Assembly (NCBI RefSeq): GCF_000715075.1
Contig: NC_134082.1
Coordinates: forward strand, 188,283,948-188,347,947
DNA length: 64,000 nt
Direction of reading: 5' to 3'
Origin: Nicotiana tabacum
Taxonomy: Eukaryota > Streptophyta > Magnoliopsida > Solanales > Solanaceae
A model generated the notes under the pieces. The model saw only the letters and a program-made list of their open reading frames with translations. It was not told where the DNA came from and did not search any database. The translations under genes and the position numbers were made by a program. Within the stretch, counting starts at the first letter, position 1. Each line of letters begins with the position of its first letter. This document shows positions 47,291-58,615 of the stretch, one piece after another.

Positions 47291-47602
47291 CTTTTCGTGT
47301 CGTGTATCTGATTTTTTTTTGCGGCGACTTCCTTTACATTGACACATGAAGAATCATTCATAGGTTTTTTTCTTCTTTGTAACAACTGGATTTTTTGTTT
47401 CTTTTGAAGATTTCTCAACTTGAACTTCTTTCGACTTGTCATTGTGTAATTTACTTCTTCTCTCTGAAACTGTAGTTGCTGATAAACCTGCAAAATCCGA
47501 CTCCCCTTAAGTTATTTGCAACGAGAAAGAGGACCCATCAAAATTGAGAATTTTGGTGGGTATACCTCTGGTTATCATCTTGTGTGGCGTTGAATCCGTC
47601 AT
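42027..47602 (-). pseudogene. DUF1985/ULP1-like cysteine protease gene carried by the MULE (partly degraded)
   Basis: It is related to SUMO/ubiquitin-like proteases (peptidase family C48). Exons on the minus strand, approximately: 47602-47566, 47487-47290, 46735-46218, 46240-45900, 45200-44815, 44730-44560, 44190-43900, 43800-43460, 42850-42343 and 42255-42027. The DUF1985 region has VHVNGTSLHFTLREFALVTG. The linker is charged (KKRKEHERH). The ULP1 core has the catalytic His in LHWVLAVV, Asp in KVYDSY, Gln in LPQQKAG and Cys in MDCGVHVAAY, the last formed across a clean splice (42343/42255). A frameshift near 46585, another in exon 2 and stops near 46030, 44028 and 43710 break the upstream part, so the full protein is probably not made. 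Confidence 0.8.
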
Positions 47603-47929
47603 TGGAGAGAAAAACCAAAGCTTCCTGGTGAGTAAACAATACCAATGTTTATTTTGAATCGGCAGTAAAACAGTGATTTAAGATATATTTTGAATGTGGG
47701 ATTGATAATGGCGGAGAAATAGAGAATTTGTGTGGGAGAAGAGTTATGAAACGTGGGTTTGTGGGAGAAGAGAGTAAAGTGTATGCAAAGAGAGAGAGAG
47801 AACGTGGTTAGAGCAGATATACTTTGATTATGTGAGAGAAAATACTAAAAAGGAGAGAGAAAAATATTATTTAGCATATATGGTGCCTTAAATATAGGAT
47901 GTAACTATAATTAGATATTTTGCTATAAA

Positions 47930-48023
47930 GGATAAAAGGTATTTATAGAATGTAATATTTTAAAATGGTATTTTTTTAAAAATAAACAGGGTACTAAGGT
48001 TTTCTATAGGGTGTAAAATTTCC
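47930..48023 (-). repeat. right terminal inverted repeat of the MULE (degenerate)
   Basis: Reverse-complemented, it reads GGAAATTTTACACCCTATAG and later TTCTATAAATACCTTTTATC, mirroring the left end. It ends at the second TTTAAAATT. Confidence 0.65.
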
Positions 48024-48032
48024 TTTAAAATT

Positions 48033-48260
48033 TACCTCATAATCATCTTATCTAAGCATAAAGTTGTTTTCGGTCTAAAAAAGATTTTCAACCAACAGAA
48101 AACTCCTCTCTAGCCACCACTTCGAAAATATCTCTTACCAACTTTAGATGTTTAATTTATTTACCAATTCAAATATACCTGATATGTTTCAAGGTATATT
48201 ATTATCTTGGTGAGATTATACAATATCATTATACATGATTTATAATGTATTGAAACTATA
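48033..48260. other. short AT-rich stretch between MULE and microsatellite
   Basis: It has no recognisable gene or element. Confidence 0.4.
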
Positions 48261-48263
48261 TAG

Positions 48264-48328
48264 ATACATACATACATACATACATACATACATACATACA
48301 TACATACATACATACATACATACATACA

Positions 48329-48362
<34 letters not shown>

Positions 48363-48468
48363 CATACATACATACATACATACATACATACATACATACA
48401 TACATACATACATACATACATACATACATACATACATACATACATACATACATACATACATACATACA

Positions 48469-48497
<29 letters not shown>
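48264..48497. repeat. (CATA)n tetranucleotide microsatellite
   Basis: About 57 units of CATA/TACA run almost without interruption, with a TATATA interruption near 48356 and a TATATATA end. All long reading frames here (YVCMYVCM or IHTYIHTY) are artefacts. Confidence 0.97.
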
Positions 48498-48504
<7 letters not shown>

Positions 48505-48911
48505 TACCACATATCTTCTTCTTTTTTAAATATACCGGATGATATATAATTTCAATATGCAATTGTTAAATACAAAATATGTCGATATATAGGGGGATCA
48601 CATATATTAATATACAGGATATAATTAAATATTAGATACATGTATCCTATCAAATTATCAATTCGATATACGAGATTATACAGTAATTTTTTAGGATACA
48701 ATTATCTTTTCTTAATTGTATTTTATTCGTAAAACATATTTGAAAGATAATATTTTGAGTTAAAAAATAGGAAGGAAAAGATTGGAGTTATTATATCTTA
48801 CTAGTATCTGTACCCTCACATTGCACGGAGAATATTAAATATAATTTTTTCATAAAAAAATATTACTTGAAAAATATGGTAGACATAAAAGAGCTTTCAA
48901 ATGCTATTATT

Positions 48912-49100
48912 TAATAAACATATAAATCCACTAGATATTCATACATTGAAGTAATAAGAAAACATATGTATCCATTAGAAAATAGGTAGTGAGGAAATCA
49001 TTTTTATAAACATATAAATCCACTGGATATTCATACATTGAAGTAATAAGAAAACATATGTATCCATTAGAAAATAGCTAGGTAGTGAGGAAATCATTCA
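48912..49100. repeat. direct duplication of about 93 bp
   Basis: ATAAACATATAAATCCACT(A/G)G, ATATTCATACATTGAAGTAA, CATATGTATCCATTAGAAAA and GTAGTGAGGAAATCATT occur twice in the same order. Confidence 0.9.
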
Positions 49101-51359
49101 TAATAAAATGCAATCTTGGATGATTGGCCATATTCTGATTCTCACAAATTTATTAGTACCATTTGTAAAAGGCCATTTTTACTACACAATATGTTTGTAC
49201 AAATTAACAAAGTTCTTAAAGGCACAGGACAAAATCTTTCTTCGATCCAGTTTTAAACCGTCAAGCATTGATGGAATAGTCCTTCGTATCATCCATTGAA
49301 AATAGAATAAGCTCTTGGTTAATAAATTCAGTATACGAAATGTACTTTTCTTTCTGGTCTAGATGGGTATTAGGCTGCATAGTATAAAAAATAGAGAATG
49401 ATGAGTCAAATTAGAAATATTTGATGCTAATCAAAATAAAATAAAAGTATTAATGGTCCCAACCTCAAGTTGTTTAAGCCAATTCTTTGTTGCTTATATC
49501 TTCTTCTGACTGAAAGTAAGTTCTATGAATTTCCCATCTTCTACCCGCTAAAATAATTTTTATTGTGTTTTTAAAGATCTTGAAAGTACTCATTTCCTTA
49601 TTTTAAAGTACTTGTTCCCGACTCTTATCAAAACAATAAAGAGAATAATTAGTAGAAAACCAAGTTTGATGGTTTTATAAAATATTTGGTGTAAAGTCTT
49701 GTAGTACTTAATGGACCAACCACTTTAATTGGCACCCAAACTCTATCTTCATGACTCATACTAGACAAGATATAAAATGGCAATATCTTCACACTTGTGT
49801 AATTAGCATCTGATTAAGCCCTGAAATAATTTTTTAGCTATAGTGAAGATACATATTATAAATAGGGATTTGAATTTAAAGATTAAAACATGTCCTCGGA
49901 TGCATTAAAGTTGATAAGTTTGTTATGCATAATAGAAATGATACAATCAAATATAGCTAGGAAGAAAACTTCAGCCTAATCCAATTTGTTAGAAGTAGTT
50001 ATTTAAAATTGAAGTTAAACACTTTCACATCTTATGCAAAATTTTATCTTTTTACTTAAACTCAAATTTTTCTTTTGTTATTCCACTTCAATTTTATATT
50101 AGAGTTTTTATAAATTTTCTTTTGTTATTCCACTTCCAAGTTATATTAGAATTTTATTAACTTTGTCCTAAGGTTTAAAAGTATTTTATAATGCACGAAA
50201 AATTCTCTTGAATATGAATTTTAAAGAGAAAAGTAAAACCATAGATTCATAATCTTCAAAAAAAGAATTTATTGAGTAACCCGTGTACCCCATGTTTAGT
50301 TAAACTTAAAGGCTTGGTATTGAATATTTTTACAAAATATATTATTGTACCTTTTCAGATTGTGATTTAACATATATTATTGTGAGTACTCACACATACA
50401 ATAAAAACTATTTTTCTTAGATTTTTTTAGTTATTTATTCTTTCTTTATACTAAGGAATTACTACTCAATTAATCAGTATTGTGAAGGAATGTAGAAACA
50501 CACTTTGGTGGTATAAGATAAATGATGATTAATTAAAAAAAAAAGGGTGTCAGAATAAAGGACTCTCAGAATCAGTATGAAATATTCCATACATGAATAT
50601 AGTTTTTCAAGGAAAATCAAGAAAGCATAAGTTAATCAAGCAAAGAAATAACAAAGAAATATCAATTATTAGTTAAGCTATATAAATAAATAAAAAGTAC
50701 TAAAATGAATTATGCATCATTTTTATCGTTAAGCAGTATAATAGCATATATGAAATGTTAAAGAAATTAAAAACTCAAATTAGATTCTCATAATATATAA
50801 ACGTCAATTAATTTAGATAATACTTTCACTATAACACAAAAGGATAAAGTACAAAACTTTATGATAACCAGATAACAATTCATCTTTAACCCCCACTTTA
50901 TTTTTTAATAAAAAATATCAATTCACCTTTTAAACATGCTAGGAGATTAATTATGTACAGTAATCAAGATCTATCAGACGATAAAGAACCCAAAAAAATA
51001 CATTTAGAAAAAGGCAGAAATAATAGGATTAATTTTATGCCTACAAAATCAAGCCAACATGATTGAATCACTATAAAAGAGTAGAAAGCTAGCTTTTCAC
51101 TTTGATATTGAATAGAGACGAAGTCAATTTAACTTACAAATATTAAAAGAAAACATAATAAAATAACATAAAATTAACTTTTAATTGCGATTTTGCTCCA
51201 TGTGTATCCAAAAACTCGGCACAAAAAATAGCAAAATGTCTATAAGAAAACATTTGAAGCAACATACTCTGTTTTAAAATGTTTCATGGATATAAAATTG
51301 GAATAGTTTATTCGATTATGTTACTCTATAATAAAAAGAAACAAAGAAGAAGAAATAGA

Positions 51360-51475
51360 AGACATCAGAAAAGAAGAAAGTGAAAAGAGAAGGAACAGTT
51401 ACCAATAAAAAAAAGACATCAGAAAAGAAGAAAGTAAAAGAGAAGTAACAGTTACCAACAAAAAAAAGACATAAA
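51360..51475. repeat. direct duplication of about 58 bp
   Basis: AGACATCAGAAAAGAAGAAA then AACAGTTACCAA(T/C)AAAAAAA is repeated in tandem inside the putative Helitron. Confidence 0.85.
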
Positions 51476-51884
51476 AACGATGAATATTTCAATGATAAAA
51501 CATTATTTACAATTTTACATTTAGATACTCAATCTCCTACTTATAACCTTGGACCAAACAAAAGAAGAAGATAAGTAAGGAAAAAAAGGGATTAGAGAAA
51601 TGAAAACCATAAGAAATGTACTAAATTGGTGAAGATTATTACCAGCACAAATCAATAATTTTACTTGTTTTTTCGCTCCAAGTTCTTTTGTAATCACGAC
51701 CTGCTATACAAATCACTCCTTGTCCTAAATACATATGTAGATGAAAAAGTGGGAAAAAAAACTTTCTACCTTTAGATCATCTTCATTGGTAAATTTCTTC
51801 TCCTTTGTTGATTTTTTTTTCTGCCTTGAGCGCCATTGTAATTGAAACTTGAAGCGTTAGGAATTGAGAACATATGCGTTTGGT

Positions 51885-52040
51885 GAGGATTGTAACTGTT
51901 GCCTTGTCTATCTCCTTATTATTAGGAATTGTAATTGTAACTAAAGTAAAATCGTGAAGGCTTTGACTTGAAAGAGGACTTCAAAAAGATGGTAATTGTT
52001 GCTTTGTCTATCTCCTTATTATTAGGAATAATAACTCTAA
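51885..52040. repeat. direct duplication spaced about 103 bp
   Basis: GTAA(C/T)TGTTGC(C/T)TTGTCTATC then TCCTTATTATTAGGAAT occurs twice. Confidence 0.85.
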
Positions 52041-52740
52041 TTAAACGTGAACTTTTAAGATAATTGATTGATTATTCTTAACCAAAAAAATCTAATTTCC
52101 AATTCTAATTCTAATAAATACAGTAATAAATAGCTGCCCAACATGTGAGGCAGATCCATAGCCACGATCAATCGTGGAGTTTTTTTTTTTTTTTTTTTTG
52201 CTTTATTACTATGTCTATGCAAAAAGTTTTTGATGAATTTATAAGGTCTTTAATAAATGAAATAAATAACTAATGAAAAACCTGGGAATCTAGAATTGAA
52301 ACAACTATTTTTTTAGTTTTCAGTCTTACAAAGTTTGTGCCAAAAAATGTGGGACTCCATGAAGTTAATAACTGAATTGGTTAATATTAAAATTTTGTAA
52401 TTTCTTTTTTATTTTAAAATTTTTTGAATTCCAAAAATATTGGAGTTTTGTCCTAAAATATAACAGGTGTTGATAATTCATTTTGACATTTGACACAGTA
52501 TTATGAATTTGTCTCTCCTTTTCTATATTAAAAATAGATAGATAGAAGATTCCCTCCTCTGATTTAGGAATCTATTATGTTATTGTTAAGATTAGTTGCC
52601 ATAATAGATTTGTAACCGCCGAATTTGCTGCCAGTTTTGTTAATTATGAATTTCTGCTATGCTTATGTTAAATTTTCTAGAACAGTGCATACTTATGTTT
52701 TTTGCCCTTTTTAATCTGAATCGTCATTCCTTTAAGATCT

Positions 52741-52899
52741 AACAGCCCATATCCTTCCCCACAACTATATAATATTTCCCAAAACCTAACCCTAAATCCC
52801 TTCTATTTTTCCAGCCGTCTCACCCCACACCTCAAACCTTGGGCCGCCAGTGACTGAACCCAAACTCGCCGGAAAATTCAGAAAAACTGGCGAGTCCAC
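52741..52899 (+). promoter_or_regulatory. promoter and 5' UTR exon of the riboflavin kinase/FMN hydrolase gene
   Basis: A TATA box (CTATATAAT, 52765-52773) follows a GCCCAT element (52744). Downstream is a telo-box-like AAAACCTAACCCTAAATCCC (about 52781-52800), then a CT/CA-rich leader ending at a consensus splice donor (GTAAGC, 52900). The reading direction fits the gene at 54749. The transcription start is inferred, around 52795-52805. Confidence 0.55.
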
Positions 52900-53010
52900 G
52901 TAAGCCCTAACCCTCTATGGTCCCCTCTCTCTTCCACGTCACCCAAAATTCTAACTAACTCTGACAAGAATATTTTTTTCCATCTAACCAAAAGTGGGTA
53001 TCCGTGCAGT

Positions 53011-53067
53011 GGACCAATGGCTCATGGGCCTCTGGCCCAAATTTCGGCGATGGCAATCAATCCAAAG
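53011..53067 (+). other. possible alternative coding exon upstream of the riboflavin kinase gene
   Basis: A potential acceptor (GTATCCGTGCAG, ending 53010) and donor (AAAG/GTAGAC at 53068) bound a 57-bp segment with an ATG in good context (ACCAATGG, 53017). Seventeen codons (MAHGPLAQISAMAINPK) would join in frame to the acceptor at 54736, adding 21 residues before the standard start. This is an inference from splice signals and frame only. Confidence 0.3.
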
Positions 53068-54748
53068 GTAGACAAACTTCGGTTTCTCACTCACTCTCTA
53101 TTTCTCCAGTGCTTTATCTTTAATAAGTGTGACGTGTCCAAACTCCACTTATTGGCATGCACCATTGTTGACATTGAATTCACTAAATAGAAAGGCATGC
53201 ACCACTCTGACAGTAGTGACGTTAAGTTTCTCATACCAAAAAATAAAAATAAAAATAAAAAAATCACTTAAATGGCAAATAAGACAGATTTATTACATTG
53301 AATTCTTCTAAACGGCCTTGTCTAAGATTAGGCTCAATTCTCAGGTTCTTCTGTTACTCCTCATTTGCGTCTTCTCTTTTACATTTATCGATGCTTATAT
53401 CTAATATTTGACGATTTGTTTCTAGGAAATTTCTCTCTTAGTTCATACTTGTTCTCTTCCCCCTTCTTTTCGTCTTCTGGAATTATAATTATTTCTCACA
53501 TTAAAGGATCTAATTTCACATTAAGTTTAGATTACGAGCTTTAATTGGGATGTGGCTGAGATAAGGGCAATTGACCAATCTTCGTTTTTAGTAAACTTTT
53601 GGTGAACCCATGCGGTTTCTGCTAGCTATTGAGTGCAGAACCGTATATTTGTATCAGAACAATTTTCCACAACATCAATAAATTATTACTTTATTTGAAA
53701 AAAAAAATAAGCTCCTTGGCATGGCTCGAGGTTGTTGAAAAAAGCTGGAAACGTTTTTGTGTAGATTGTTTGGTAAAGAAGGCTGACTACAGTTGCATAG
53801 ATAGGTGAATTTGATACTTTATTGGTTGATTATGTTTAAAAAATTTCATTTACTTTCTTACTTGGTAGATTAATCACACGCGACACAACTCGTTTCCGGT
53901 GGTACTCAAACTCAGCAGTTAGCAATGATCACCTGAACTTTCATTAATAAGAGTTTCTTAATTTGGGGGAACAGCTTCAATTGATGAATACAATTTTCTC
54001 TATTCTTACTCGTAGAGAAAGACAAATTGTTTGTGAATATGTCTTAGCAAAAGTTGATAACCTTATGTCAGGTTTATAGTTTATTTGCTCCTTTCCATTT
54101 TAACTCTTTTAAGGAGTAATTTTTGTTAGCAAGCTGAACTCTTTTGGGCCAAACCGGAGGCTGTTACATTGAAATTCTATAAATCTCAGCTTTGTGTACC
54201 TAAGACTTCTGCGTTGGTTGGGTTGTGTTATGCCCTTTTATTTGGTCCAAATTAACCTACCACTATTGACTCGAGCAAACTTTCGGTGCATTGGATCTTA
54301 ACTTTGTTTCACTAAATCCGTTTTAACTAGTCCAAATTTTATTCGACCTGCCCCTTTGACATCTCTAGTTGGGGATGAGCAATATGGTATCAGAATGAGT
54401 TCATAGGCTACACAGATAGCTATGTTTATTCCTTTGATATGATTCTTTACGCTGTGGAATGGAAAGTTAGTATATATTTTCTCCTAATATTGAATACTTC
54501 TATGCCTCGTACCCATATGCACTTATACAGTTTTGATGGTGACCAGGAAGCTTAAAATGAATTCCAAGTAATAGTAGTGTTACTTTTGATGGAATCATGA
54601 TACACAGATGTTTGTATATTGATTTATGTCTACATTTGACTTCAAGATTAAATTCATGCATTTAGCTTTATTAGCGTGCCAGTATATCTCATTTATTCAC
54701 ATAATGTGAACATAGGTTTCTGTTTCTGCGTGGTAGATATTGCTCTCC

Positions 54749-57700
54749 ATGTCTGTTGAACGAACTTTGAAGAAGCTGGTTTCTGGTGTCATCCTTGATT
54801 TGGATGGTACACTTCTTAATACAGGTTGGTAGTGCTAGTCTTGTTTGACTTTACACTTTTTTTGAGAATCGTATTTTTTTTTTTGAGAATATTGACTTTA
54901 CACTTGTAAAATTATATTCTTGGCCATTCTCCTAGATCATTCATGGTATTTGTTCTTGATAACTATGAACTTCTAATCATTCAAAATCATAAGCCAGAGT
55001 TCCTTTCATTTCCTTCCAATTTTTACATTGTCCAATAGCAATATGAAATGAGTGGAAACTTTGGAAAAATATATTCACTATTTCACTATCTTTGACTTTT
55101 GTAATCTTTACTCTAACTGTAGATTGTAGTAAAAGTTTTTTTATTGTTTTGAAGTTCTTTTATCAAATTATCTTGTTTGAGAATATGCTTAATATGAGAT
55201 TGCTTAGTGTGCCAGCAGCTATTTGGAACTTCTATGCAGAATTTGAGATGCACTCTGGCTCTCAAAGATGATGATATATTATTGTGAAGTCCCTCTTGTG
55301 CGACAGAAATTCCTTGCTGTTATAGAGTTAACAGCTGCATAGTATCAAACTTTATATTGCAAATGTCTTCCCTTTGTGCATTTGCGTTTCTTATTAGCCT
55401 CCAGTTTTCCAGTTTTAATTTGACCTCTTTGTGTTGACAGATGGTGTTGTGAGTGAGATTTTAAAGGCTTTCTTAGTTAAGTATGGAAAGCAATGGGATG
55501 GGAGAGAAGCTCCTAAAATAGTCGGGAAAACCCCTACAGAAGCTGCAGCTGCAGTTGTCGAAGATTATGGGCTCCCATTATCAACAGATGAATTTCTTTC
55601 ACAATTTTACCCAATGCTCTCTGACCAGTAAGAAACCAGCAAAAATAGTTTCATTTCCTTTCTATTTATTGATTGCTACAAACTGAAATTGAATAGACTA
55701 TTGGAGGATTATTCACACTAAAATATTAATAGGCAGACTCTTTTCCTTAAATCCTATTAATGGATGTTAAGAATAATGTTACAAAGTAAAACAGTATGCT
55801 GTTTTATAGTTGGAGCATGATGATAGATTGCAAATTAGTTAGTAGAGAAGAGAGGACTAGAGAACAGAGTTTTGGGGTGTTCGTTTCAAAACCCTTATTG
55901 AAAATTAAGTAGGTACAAGTGGTAATTAAATTGTGGAGAATTGCTAATAGGGGAACCAAGCTTTGATCTCCAATTTAGAAAATGCAAATATACATGTTTC
56001 TTTCTTTTTATCTTTTTTGCTTTTGGTGATATATATTTATTTATTGATTAGCAAAGAAGATCTCCAAAAGAAATAAAGGAAAAAAAAAGGAATGAAAGAA
56101 TGAAGCTACATTAACTATTACAAAAAGAAAAAGAAATGACTATGTTTTGTTTGTTCGTCGATCATATGTGTTTCTTGTATGTTGAACTTGTTGGTTTTTA
56201 ATTTAAATGGAGTGAAGTTTTTCCCTTTTCTTTTGTTCTCCTGTTTTTTTTTTGGGGGGGGTGGGCCCCCCCCCCCCCCCAGGAAGAATAAGGGTAAACA
56301 ACTCATCTATGGTCTTGTTAGTTTGAGGAACATGATTTTCTTGGCTCTTGCTGAGAGTGAAAGCAATACTGGATTGGTGTTACCTTTAGAATTCTTTTCT
56401 TTGAGCTAGTAAAACTCTGATTTTCATTCTCTGATTGCTTGCGAGAGCTTCTGCTATATTGTTGTGGAACTTGTATATCTTTTGTATTCTGCAGATACTT
56501 TCCAGTCCTAAGTTCTTATAGAACTTTGTTAATCATTTTGATATAGGTGGCGCAATATCAAAGCTCTTCCAGGGGCCAATCGGTTGATTAACCATTTGAG
56601 GGGTCATGGTGTACCCATGGCATTGGCTTCAAATTCTTCTCGGTCTAACATAGAGACCAAAATTTTTCATCATCAGGGTAGGGTTTTAAAATCTAGTTAG
56701 AGAGGTATTTCTTTCCTTGTGAAGGTATTTTGTGCCAGTCCAGCATGTAAGATAGCATTTATGCTTGGTGCTTTGATTGGGATATTCTTTATTATTTTCA
56801 GGATGGAAAGAATCATTCTCAGCCATTGTTGGAGGAGACGAAGTGAAAGCTGGAAAGCCATCTCCGGAAATGTAAAACTGGATGAATTGTTTATCTTTGT
56901 CCTCCTCATTTCATAATCTGGTATTATGGATGTTGAATTAACTCTTGTATATCTTCTTCTGGAAGATTTCTTGAAGCAGCTAAAAGACTCAACATGGATC
57001 CATCCAGCTTTCTTGTCATTGAAGATTCAATGTGAGTTTTTATCTTCAAAGATTATGTCGCTATATATCCTATCACAAGCATAGGAGCACGTTAGAAGAT
57101 CTAACTACTGGTAAATAGAAGGAAGAAAAAGAAGGGTATCAGGGGGGTGGTTTTTCTCCTTAGAAGATATTGAGGGGTTTGTTTGAGTTTATCATACTCA
57201 GCTCAAATTTACACATGTTATGATGGATATCAGCATAGGACTGAATAACGTTAGCTACTAACTTCTGACATCATAATTTATAATTTCTATAGTTATTAGA
57301 TTTTTTTTTTCATGGATAATGAGGTTTAAAATTCCTTGTCATCGCTTTTGCATTTTCTAGGCTGAAATATGGTCCTTTACTCTCTGAAGTCCATATTAGT
57401 TTTGAATTGGATGTAGATTGTTTATCTCATAACTTGGTGAAAGTTAACTCGACCGGATACCTATGTTAGACCAGGTGTTACTGCTGGTAAGGCTGCTGGA
57501 ATGGCAGTTGTTGCTGTACCATCTCTTGCAAAGCAGTCTCATCTTTATACTTCCGCTGATGAAGTGATCACTTCTCTTCTAGATTTGCAACTAGAAAAGT
57601 GGGGATTACCTGCATTTCAAGATAGTAAGTCTTTGTGACTGCTTTACTTGTATGGAATGTACTTGATTTCTCTTTCAATTTTTGACTGGAAGCATATGCA

Positions 57701-58615
57701 GGAATAGAAGGTACTTTGCCCTTAGAACCTTGGTATATAGGTGGTCCTGTCATAAAGGGATTTGGGCGCGGCTCAAAGGTTCTTGGGATCCCCACAGGTA
57801 TACTCGTCATTATTCCTTCTGCTGAATGGCTAATATTAATGCTTGACTCAGTATCTGTATTCGCTTGAAGTGGCTGTTAGAATTTCTCATAAGTTTGTTA
57901 TTGGAATTTTAGTTTCTTGTGAACCTATCATATCAGAGATTCTGATTTTATGTCAATGTGTTATTTGCATTCGAACACCTACAATTGTTAGAGGGGCTTG
58001 AATGATTATTTTCTTGCCTTGTATGACCTAACAGTTTGATGTTTTTTTTCTATTCTTATGGTATCAAATATTTTTTCAGCTAATTTATCCCCAGAAGGTT
58101 ATTCAGCCATTCTTTCAGAACATCCAGCGGGTGTATATTTTGGATGGGCAGGATTATCAGCTCGTGGTGTTTACAAGATGGTCATGAGCATTGGTTGGAA
58201 TCCATATTTTAATAACACAGAGAAAGCTATAGTAAGTGTGTCGTGACATATGCTTCTTGCTTATTCTTGATTTTTTTTGGTTTGTTGAAGACAACTTTAC
58301 TTTTTAGGAGCCATGGTTGCTTCATGACTTCAATGAGGACTTTTATGGTGAGGAATTGCACCTAGTTGTTGTGGGCTATATACGGCCGGAGGTATTGTGG
58401 CCTAGTTACTCTTATCTTTCTTTTTTCTTTCTGAAAGCACCTGCTCATATTACCGACTATTTGCAATATTACAGGCCAACTTTTCATCACTTGAAGCCTT
58501 GATAGCTAAGATTCATGAGGACAGGAAGATTGCAGAAAGAGCTCTCGAACTTCCTCAATACTTGAAGTACAAGGACGATCCATACCTTAAAATCTCTTTG
58601 CATCAGGACAATTGA
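54749..58615 (+). CDS. FMN/FHY: bifunctional riboflavin kinase / FMN hydrolase
   Basis: It makes FMN from riboflavin and ATP and also dephosphorylates FMN. The protein of 385 residues comes from ten exons: 54749-54824, 55441-55627, 56547-56677, 56802-56871, 56966-57031, 57470-57624, 57702-57797, 58080-58231, 58308-58391 and 58475-58615. Every junction is GT-AG and keeps frame. Residues about 1-225 form a HAD phosphatase: DLDGTLLNTDG (nucleophile Asp17), ALASNSSRS, GGDEVKAGKPSPEIFL and FLVIEDS...GVTAGKAAGM. Residues about 230-375 form the riboflavin kinase: GGPVIKGFGRG, LGIPTANLSPEG, MSIGWNPYF and EPWLLHDFNEDFYGEELHL. An in-frame TAG precedes the ATG in unspliced DNA. The length is close to the plant family. 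The gene looks intact; a leader intron separates it from the promoter. Confidence 0.95.
56252..56280. repeat. G-run/C-run inverted repeat in intron 2 of the riboflavin kinase gene
   Basis: A T-run is followed by G8, T, G3 and then about 15 C. The G and C blocks are self-complementary. It could be a real hairpin or an assembly problem in a homopolymer. Confidence 0.6.

Larger units (their letters stand above)
37487..48023. mobile_element. Mutator-like element (MULE) carrying transposase and ULP1-like protease genes
   Basis: The 10.5-kb element is bounded by a perfect 9-bp target duplication TTTAAAATT (37478-37486 and 48024-48032). The termini are degenerate inverted repeats (GAGAATTTTTCATAAAGAAC at the left; GGAAATTTTACACCCTATAG, reversed, at the right) sharing a further block with ATAGATACCTTTTAT / ATAAATACCTTTTAT. 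Inside are a plus-strand MuDR transposase (37972-41189) and a convergent minus-strand DUF1985/ULP1 gene (47602-42027). This layout matches plant MULEs that carry ULP1-like genes (the Kaonashi type in Arabidopsis). Confidence 0.9.
48801..52549 (-). mobile_element. putative non-autonomous Helitron
   Basis: On the minus strand the 3' end reads CCGTGCAATGTGAGGGTACA then GATA, CTAG and a flanking T (CTAG at 48801-48804). This is a decayed GC hairpin about 10 bases before CTAG, the Helitron signature. The 5' end may be TCTTCTATCTATC at 52549, preceded by A, giving insertion between A and T. The 3.75-kb interior is AT-rich with several local duplications and no Rep/helicase frame. The 5' end is less certain than the 3' end. 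Confidence 0.45.

Noticed and set aside
48161..48562. Long reading frames on both strands (YVCM/IHTY repeats)
   Set aside because: They are produced entirely by the (CATA)n microsatellite.
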